64,000 bases of DNA. It comes from Ilyonectria destructans. Taxonomy: Eukaryota > Ascomycota > Sordariomycetes > Hypocreales > Nectriaceae. The translations under genes and the position numbers were made by a program. Below the pieces are notes generated by a model, which was not told the origin of the DNA, made no database searches, and saw nothing but the letters and a program-made list of their open reading frames with translations. Shown in pieces: positions 58,343 through 64,000 of this stretch. Positions within the stretch are counted from its first letter, which is position 1; every line of letters starts with the position of its first letter. The stretch is from NCBI GenBank assembly GCA_020740775.1, contig JAHEWK010000011.1, positions 1,364,001 to 1,428,000 of the forward strand, in the 5' to 3' direction.

Positions 58343-59596
58343 ATGTCCATCGATCTCAACTGGGAGACGCTCACCAGCGGCCCCGACGGCGAAGCGCTCG
58401 CTGAGCGAATCCGGACCTTCATCCACGACAAGTTCCAGACGGTGCCACTGCCGCGCTTCATCCGCTCTGTCAACGTCCACGGCTTCGACTTTGGCACCAT
58501 CCCGCCCAAGCTGGACCTCAAAGACATTACGGACCCGCTACCGGACTTCTACGACCAGGACCTCGAAGACGAAGAGAGTGAGAGCGAGGATGAGGAGCCC
58601 GAGCCGGAGGTTGCCAGCGTGTCGGCCAGGGAGCGGCCGTATCCCAGACAGGGAGACAGGGCGAGGCAGCGGCCTGGGGGGTTGAGGAGGGATCTGCTGC
58701 GGCACGAGTTCATGGGCCACGATATGGGCAGTCCGTTTTTAGGGACTTCAACGCCTGGCCTCCTCGGCGGCCCGGGGCTCAACTACTTCCAGGGCCATCT
58801 GGGAACAGGCACGCACACTCCGCTCGCGGCCGTCGCCGGAGCGCATCTGGGCAACAGCTGGATGGGCGGGCCGATCGCTCACCACTACGACTCCCGGAGC
58901 CCCAGCCACAGCCGGAACCCGTCGCAGAGCAGCATCTCAGTCGACAACTTCGGCGCCAGCCTTGCTCCGCCGCTGCAGAACTTGCGCGAGAAGTCGAGCG
59001 TGTCGACCCTAGCGCCTACGTCGGTCGGCACGTCGCGGCCGCCCACCCGGGATGCACATGTCACGGCCATGTCCGGCTCGGCCATTGTCGACGATGACGA
59101 CGAGGAGGAGGATCCGCAGGGCCAGGAGCCGAGACGCGAGCCCCGGGTGGAGGATGTGCAGGCTGTCTTCAGGATCACATACCGCGGCGACATACGTTTA
59201 AACCTAACGGCAGAGATCCTGCTAGACTACCCAATGCCTAGCTTTGTCGGTATCCCACTCAAGCTCAACATCACGGGCATGTCGTTTGATGGCGTCGGCG
59301 TCCTGGCGAACATCCGCAAGCGCGTCCACTTCTGTTTCCTCAGTCCGGACGATGCGCTCGCCGCCGTGGGGCCGGATGAAGAGGAGGATGAGTCTGGCAC
59401 GAAACACGAACACACCAAGCCGAGGTTCGGTGGTCTACTGCAAGAGATTAAGGTCGAGAGCGAGATTGGTGAGCGGGACGGGCGCAAGCAGAGTCTCAAG
59501 AATGTGGGCAAGGTAGAGAGGTTTGTGCTGGAGCAGGTGAGGAGGATCTTCGAGGAGGAGTTTGTATATCCTAGTTTCTGGACATTCCTGGTATAA
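58343..59596 (+). CDS. MDM12: ERMES complex subunit Mdm12
   Basis: Mdm12 is the cytosolic bridging subunit of the ER-mitochondria encounter structure and a lipid-transfer protein with an SMP domain. The single-exon frame encodes 417 aa, the usual size in filamentous fungi. It begins with the hallmark [10 protein letters not shown], then [20 protein letters not shown] and [18 protein letters not shown]. An acidic, Gly/Pro/Ser-rich insert follows (residues ~75-270). The SMP fold is completed by [40 protein letters not shown] and the C-terminal [20 protein letters not shown]. The long insert interrupting the SMP domain is usual for filamentous ascomycetes. The stop lies 166 bp from the convergent VPS28 stop. 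Confidence 0.97.
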   Translation: MSIDLNWETLTSGPDGEALAERIRTFIHDKFQTVPLPRFIRSVNVHGFDFGTIPPKLDLKDITDPLPDFYDQDLEDEESESEDEEPEPEVASVSARERPYPRQGDRARQRPGGLRRDLLRHEFMGHDMGSPFLGTSTPGLLGGPGLNYFQGHLGTGTHTPLAAVAGAHLGNSWMGGPIAHHYDSRSPSHSRNPSQSSISVDNFGASLAPPLQNLREKSSVSTLAPTSVGTSRPPTRDAHVTAMSGSAIVDDDDEEEDPQGQEPRREPRVEDVQAVFRITYRGDIRLNLTAEILLDYPMPSFVGIPLKLNITGMSFDGVGVLANIRKRVHFCFLSPDDALAAVGPDEEEDESGTKHEHTKPRFGGLLQEIKVESEIGERDGRKQSLKNVGKVERFVLEQVRRIFEEEFVYPSFWTFLV

Positions 59597-59762
59597 TGGC
59601 GTAGGATGGTGGTCATTATGGGTATATTAAAAAGGAGGCAATGCCGTCCGGCGTCATGTCATATTTACTCTAAGTGCGGGTCAGACCCAGGCTACTTCCA
59701 CCTCGTTCACTCAACAAATAATCAACCCGACAAGCACACAAAGCAATTTGTGTCATTCACAA

Positions 59763-60594
59763 TCATGTCAAAGTCCGTCTGAAGCCCTGGTACGCCTGCT
59801 GAATATCCAGCTCGAGCTCGCGGGCCTGCTGCTCGCCCAGCTCTTCGGTAGCCTTCATCTGGTTGAGGGTGATGAGCCACTGCACGATCTTGCCGCGGTT
59901 CTCAAAGTCCTTGTCTGTGACGCGGTTGACCGACTGGATGACGTCTGATAGCAGGGGGTGTAGCTGGTCCTTGGAGAGCAGGCCGAGCTTAACGGCGTCG
60001 AGGAACGTGATAAACTCCTGCGTGGCTTCAAGGATCAGCACGCCGCTGGTGTTGTTGGCCGCTGAGGGAGCGGGGGTTGGAGCCGAGGAGGCAGCCGTCA
60101 TGGTCGTCGAAGGCATACCGACGCGGAGGCGCTCAGTAGCACGAGGCGCATCAAGCTGCAGATTCGTTAGCATGCGATTCCGGTTCCATCCGTTCATATG
60201 GCAGAGGACATACATCCCACTTGGCCTTGAACTCCTCCAGGCCCTCGAATTCCTTGGCAATGGTTTCATCGGCCAGAAGCGCCTTGTACTGCCTCAGCGA
60301 TCGCTCGCATATCTCGGTGTACTCGGCTTCCGGGATTGCATCTTTGAGGAATGCCTTCTCAAGCTCGTCGAGCGTGACGATGATGCTGAATAGCTCGCCG
60401 AGGGAGTCTTGGAGATCGCGCTCAGCACGAGTCTCAGTCAGTTTGACCTCCTACATGAGGCGGTTAGCAACGGCGTTCACCGAGGTGATGCGGGGTCAGA
60501 TTGAGCGCACCTCGTCGAGGTTGATAGTCGCGGATAGGTTCGTATTCGGAACATAGCTGTGCGGCGTTGGCGCATAGCCTTGTCGCGGTATCAT
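59763..60594 (-). CDS. VPS28: ESCRT-I subunit Vps28
   Basis: Vps28 links ESCRT-I to ESCRT-II and III in sorting ubiquitinated membrane proteins into multivesicular bodies. Exons are 60594-60511, 60450-60214 and 60155-59763, with introns of 60 and 58 nt, giving 237 aa. The N-terminus MIPRQGYAPTPHSYVPNTN is followed by the core helices (EVKLTETRAERDLQDSLGEL, LEKAFLKDAIPEAEYTEICE, EFEGLEEFKAKWDL). A short Ala/Ser/Pro linker leads to the C-terminal four-helix bundle (ATQEFITFLDAVKLGLLSKD, DFENRGKIVQWLITLNQMKA, LDIQQAYQGFRRTL). Splice joins DEEVKLTE and AKWDLDAPRAT are in frame. The first two exons are small and are missed if only long open frames are read. Divergent from NOC2. Confidence 0.95.
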
Positions 60595-60868
60595 GGTGGA
60601 AGAGGCATTGGCTTGCTCATTGAGCCGGAGAGGCCATTCTAAGCTCGAGGTGGGATGGTGGCGGGCCTGGACGGTTACGTAGAGGGACCCGGCAGAATTC
60701 CTCCACCGCCTGCTGCTTTCAGACGCGCCTCGTTATCGATAAGCTCGCCGCAAAATTTTTGGCTCAGTGCAGAGCTGCGACGAAAACCGCCAACGCCAAC
60801 GCCCCAACTCCTTCACAAAACCCAATTATCCCAATTCTTCACCAGCCAGAGCGCTCCCGCTATTCACA
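60595..60868. promoter_or_regulatory. divergent promoter VPS28/NOC2 with GATA palindrome
   Basis: The 274 bp separate the two start codons. At 60733-60742 is a perfect palindrome TTATCGATAA, containing two inverted GATA cores, which fungal GATA factors could bind; that role is inference. The NOC2 side is CA-rich with AAAACCCAATTATCCCAATT near 60815-60835. Confidence 0.45.
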
Positions 60869-63196
60869 ATGGGGGCTGGCAAGAAGAATCTCAAGGCGAC
60901 GAAGAAGTTCGAGAAGAATCGCCTCACCGGTGTTCTCGACAAGAGAAAGGCCAACGCCAAGGTCAAGCAGCGCCAGCAGATCAAGGACAAGAAGGTGCTC
61001 CGAAAAGCCACCGACTCGGAATTCTACAAGGGCTCCAAGGATGGCGCTGAGGGCGAGGTCAAGAAGCCCGCCCCCAAGGGAAAGAAGATCAACGAAATGA
61101 GCGTCGACGACTTCTTCCAGGGCGGCTTCGACGACATTATTGACAAGAAGGTCAGCAAGGACGGCAAGCTTGGGAAGCGCAAGAGGGCTGGACCCGAGGG
61201 TGACGTCGAGATGGGCGAGGGCAGCGACTCTGACGAGCCCGTCGGCGCGCAGCCTGTCGCCAGTGACAGCGAGGACGAAGGAGAGGACGACGACGACCTG
61301 GGCATGAGCAGGAAGACCATGGACGACCTCGCCGAGAAGGACCCCGAATTCTACAAGTTCCTCGTCGAGAACGACCCTGAGGCCCTAGACTTTGACGACA
61401 ACGCCGACCTGGCAGAGGTCGACGAGCTCAGCGCTAGCGACGAGGAGTCAGAAGAGCAGCCCAAGAAGAAGCGGAAGAAGGAGAAGAAGACGGACGAGGA
61501 CGAGGCCGAACCCGTTGGGTCAGGAAGCGAATTGACCCGAGAGCTTGTCGCCTCATGGAGGAAAGCCATGACCGAGAAGAAGTCTCTGAAGGCGGCGCGA
61601 CGAGTCGTCCTTGCCTTCCGCTGTGCCGCTCTACTCAATGACGAGGACGAGGACGTAAAGCAGCGATATACCATCAACAGCCCCGAGGTCTACAACGACA
61701 TCCTCATCCTTGCCCTCAAGGAGATCCCCGTCGTCATGAACCACCACCTCCCCGTCAAGGAGTCAGCATCGGGCAAGGTGCACGTCCAGACCGAGTCCAA
61801 GAAGTTCCGCACCCTATCGTTGTTGCTCAAGACGTACACCTCGTCCATTATGCACCTCCTCGGCACCCTCTCGGACGACGGGACGCTCAAGCTCACCCTG
61901 TCATCCATCACTCCCATCCTGCCCTACCTGCTCTCCTTCAAGAAGCTCATCAAGGCTCTCGCCAAGGCCGTCGTCAACTTCTGGGCGCAGCCCGCCAGTT
62001 CCGAGACGACGAAGATCACAGCCTTCCTCGTCATGCGACGCCTTGTTGTCATTGGTGACAAGGGTATCCGCGAGACGGTCCTCAAGGCCGTCTACCAAGG
62101 CCTCATCCAGGGCTGCCGTGTCACCAACGCCAACACCATCCAGGGCATCAACCTGATGAAGAACTCAGCCGCCGAGCTCTGGGGCATCGACCAGGCTGTA
62201 GGCTACACCACGGCCTTCACCTTCATCCGCCAGCTCGCCATCCACCTGCGCAACAGCATTGTGCACAACAAGAACGACGCCTTCCGCATCGTCTACAACT
62301 GGCAGTACACCCACTCCCTCGACTTCTGGTCCTGCGTCCTCGCCGAGCACTGCAGCCCCCTCAAGGAGGCCGAGTCCGGCAAGGAGAGCCAGCTCAAGCT
62401 CCTCATCTACCCACTCGTCCAGGTCACCATGGGCGCCATGCGCCTCATCCCCACCGCCCTGTACTTCCCGCTCCGCTTCCACCTCATCCGCTCTCTTCTT
62501 CGTATCTCCCGCTCCACCGGCACTTTCATCCCGCTTGCCTCTCCTCTCATTGAGGTCCTCACCTCGGCCGAGATGAAGAAGGCCCCGAAAGCCGCCTCCA
62601 TCAAGCCGTTCGACTTCGCCGTCGCCTACAAGGCCCCCAAGTCGTTCCTACGCACCCGTGTCTACCAGGACAGCGTCGGCGACCAGGTCGTCGAGCTCCT
62701 AAGCGAGTACTTCCTCCTCTGGGCTACTTCCATCGCCTTCCCGGAGCTCGCCCTGCCCGTCAACATCCAGATCAAGCGCTGGCTCAAGCAGGCCCGCCAC
62801 CGGACCCAGGGCAACAAGAACGCCAAGCTCGTCGGCCAGCTCGTCCTCCTGGTCCAGAAGCTCGAGGCCAACGCCAAGTTCATCGAGGAGCGCCGCGCAA
62901 AGGTCGACTTCGCCCCCAGGGACCGCTCCCAGGTCGAGGCCTTCCTGCGCGACTTTGACCTCGCCAAGACCCCCCTCGGTGCCTACGTTGTCGGACAGCG
63001 CAAAGCCCGCGCCGAGCGCGTCAAGTTGTTTGAGGAGGCTAGGCGTGAGGATGACCGCAAGCGGAGGGAGGATGAGAAGGCAGATCTCGAGGACGTGATC
63101 GACAGCGAGGACGATGACGAGGAGGAAGATGATGAGGATATGGAGGATGATATTGTCGATGACGACGATGAGGATGAAGAGGATGACGAGGAGTAA
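60869..63196 (+). CDS. NOC2: nucleolar complex protein 2 (60S ribosome biogenesis)
   Basis: Noc2 pairs with Noc1 and Noc3 to move pre-60S particles from nucleolus to nucleoplasm. One exon encodes 775 aa. The start at 60869 (CACAATGGGG) gives the typical basic N-terminus MGAGKKNLKATKKFEKNRLT. This is followed by VDDFFQGGFDDIIDKK, acidic stretches, EKDPEFYKFLVENDPEALDF and the Noc2-family helical core: NINSPEVYND region, YLLSFKKLIKALAKAVVNFW, GLIQGCRVTNANTIQGINLM, RNSIVHNKNDAFRIVYNWQY and LIYPLVQVTMGAMRLIPTAL. The C-terminus is a long Asp/Glu run. An in-frame upstream ATG at 60767 would add 34 unconserved residues. Codon usage is very C/G-rich, as expected for a highly expressed gene. Confidence 0.96.
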   Translation: MGAGKKNLKATKKFEKNRLTGVLDKRKANAKVKQRQQIKDKKVLRKATDSEFYKGSKDGAEGEVKKPAPKGKKINEMSVDDFFQGGFDDIIDKKVSKDGKLGKRKRAGPEGDVEMGEGSDSDEPVGAQPVASDSEDEGEDDDDLGMSRKTMDDLAEKDPEFYKFLVENDPEALDFDDNADLAEVDELSASDEESEEQPKKKRKKEKKTDEDEAEPVGSGSELTRELVASWRKAMTEKKSLKAARRVVLAFRCAALLNDEDEDVKQRYTINSPEVYNDILILALKEIPVVMNHHLPVKESASGKVHVQTESKKFRTLSLLLKTYTSSIMHLLGTLSDDGTLKLTLSSITPILPYLLSFKKLIKALAKAVVNFWAQPASSETTKITAFLVMRRLVVIGDKGIRETVLKAVYQGLIQGCRVTNANTIQGINLMKNSAAELWGIDQAVGYTTAFTFIRQLAIHLRNSIVHNKNDAFRIVYNWQYTHSLDFWSCVLAEHCSPLKEAESGKESQLKLLIYPLVQVTMGAMRLIPTALYFPLRFHLIRSLLRISRSTGTFIPLASPLIEVLTSAEMKKAPKAASIKPFDFAVAYKAPKSFLRTRVYQDSVGDQVVELLSEYFLLWATSIAFPELALPVNIQIKRWLKQARHRTQGNKNAKLVGQLVLLVQKLEANAKFIEERRAKVDFAPRDRSQVEAFLRDFDLAKTPLGAYVVGQRKARAERVKLFEEARREDDRKRREDEKADLEDVIDSEDDDEEEDDEDMEDDIVDDDDEDEEDDEE

Positions 63197-63603
63197 ATCA
63201 AAAGTCAATAATTGGTCTGTACGTAGAAATGGGCGTGATTTTCCGCCCGATAGAGCTGAATCAAGGATACCTACCTTTTCTCTGTTTACTTTAAAGCATA
63301 TGTTGGCATCGTCACAACAGCGAAGCAAAATCTTTTGGTGTGATGTGAATTAATCATTCATTTCAAAGGTCATTCCCAGCTCCAGTCCGACGAGCCATAA
63401 GTGTACAGAGACGATACAAACACTCCTATTTCCCAAACTCCCCGAAAATGCCATCCAGCCTACGGCGGCCCCTTGCACAAAAAAAGGCACAACATCCAAA
63501 TAGGGCGGATGCCTCATCCAAACCCAAAAAACGCCGAGTCAATGGGTGACTCCAATTTAAGCACGCCTCTTCCGCTCCCAAACATTCATTTCCGTATCAG
63601 TTT
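63197..63603. other. intergenic between convergent genes, 407 bp
   Basis: 3' flanks of NOC2 (+) and the Cep57-like gene (-). CAATAATTGG and GTTTACTTTAAAGC stretches may carry poly(A) signals. No gene. Confidence 0.5.
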
Positions 63604-64000
63604 TCAAAGCTCCGGGATTCCCTCCCAGGTGAGCTGGTCGCTACCACGGGTGACATCTCGGACGGTCATGCCCGTAATGTTGAGGACGGTCATTTCAATC
63701 TCCTCCTCAGACATGGCCTGACCTGCAGCCTTCTGTCCCTCAAGGACGTCGTACAGGCTGTAGATCTGGTCGTTCTTGGCCTCGAGGCGCTTGAGTAGGG
63801 CGCGAATGTTCTCAGCGAGACTGATGCGCTCCCGGCGACCGAGGGCCTTGTCGCGGCCGTTGTATTGCGTCTGGATACGGGAGAGCTCGAGTTGCAGGTG
63901 GTGAGACTCATCCTCGAGGCCCTTGATGACCATCGCGAGAGCGTGACCGGGGGAATTGGCGGGACGCATGGTGGGGTCCTCGGTGGAAAGATCACGGTCA
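63604..64000 (-). CDS. C-terminal part of Cep57-like microtubule-binding protein
   Basis: The frame is open from the right edge (reading DRDLSTEDPTMRPANSPGHA) to the stop at 63604, about 132 residues. The segments GHALAMVIKGLEDESHHLQLE, DKALGRRERISLAENIRALL and AKNDQIYSLYDVLEGQK match what I remember of the centrosome microtubule-binding domain of the Cep57 family, found in fungal spindle-pole-body proteins such as S. pombe Ppc89. Heptad-like leucines indicate a coiled coil. The last ~30 residues (EEIEMTVLNITGMTVRDVTR) are a short tail. The N-terminal part and true start are beyond the window, so no start is assigned. Confidence 0.75.
   Translation of the reverse strand, partial: DRDLSTEDPTMRPANSPGHALAMVIKGLEDESHHLQLELSRIQTQYNGRDKALGRRERISLAENIRALLKRLEAKNDQIYSLYDVLEGQKAAGQAMSEEEIEMTVLNITGMTVRDVTRGSDQLTWEGIPEL

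Noticed and set aside
62165..63328. Minus-strand frames opposite NOC2 (up to 209 codons)
   Set aside because: Shadows of a strongly biased plus-strand coding exon; the plus strand carries all Noc2 motifs.

Overview
The window is nuclear DNA of a filamentous ascomycete, most likely a Sordariomycete and plausibly of the order Hypocreales. The genes are split by short introns, mostly 49-86 nt, with GTAAGT-type donors, CTAAC/CTGAC branch sites and CAG/TAG acceptors. Codons are C-rich at the third position, and the proteins are typical fungal single-copy housekeeping products. The genus is not decidable from the sequence alone. There are no operons; genes lie on both strands and are separated by 0.2-4 kb.

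Layout, left to right. 0-1.6 kb: 3' part of a DUF7514-type gene (+). 3.1-4.6 kb: biotin synthase BIO2 (+). 7.2-8.5 kb: conserved gene with a long glutamine tract whose reading frame is in doubt (+). 9.5-12.8 kb: histone acetyltransferase GCN5 (-), oligosaccharyltransferase subunit OST5 (+) and 9-1-1 clamp subunit RAD1 (+). 12.8-16.9 kb: almost gene-free. 16.9-21.2 kb: two unrecognised proteins and the APC/C subunit CDC26 (+). 21.7-30 kb: two unrelated metallophosphatases, CDC1/TED1-like and PhoD-like (both -). 30-33.7 kb: gene-poor and partly AT-rich, with a probably broken secreted-protein gene and an intron-containing tRNA-Ile(AAU). 34.3-35.4 kb: unrecognised tail-anchored protein (-). 37.7-41.1 kb: eIF4E (+) facing a malonyl-CoA-synthetase-like AMP-binding enzyme (-). 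42.1-43.5 kb: unrecognised membrane protein (+). 46.0-46.7 kb: BolA-family protein (+). 47.3-49.2 kb: unrecognised nuclear-looking protein (-). 50.3-63.2 kb: dense core block with FAB1 (+), MDM12 (+), VPS28 (-) and NOC2 (+). Right edge: Cep57-like microtubule-binding protein, cut by the window (-).

Functionally this is a core-genome stretch: cofactor synthesis, transcription, translation, DNA-damage checkpoint, cell cycle, ER glycosylation, GPI-anchor remodelling, endolysosomal lipid signalling and ribosome biogenesis. Neighbouring genes do not form an obvious pathway, apart from a run of three membrane-identity and lipid-transport genes (FAB1, MDM12, VPS28). I found no convincing transposon, CRISPR array, defence system or secondary-metabolite cluster. 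The best anomalies are the three-frame signal around the CAG/CAA repeat at 8 kb, the disrupted gene at 32 kb, and several conserved-looking proteins that I cannot name.
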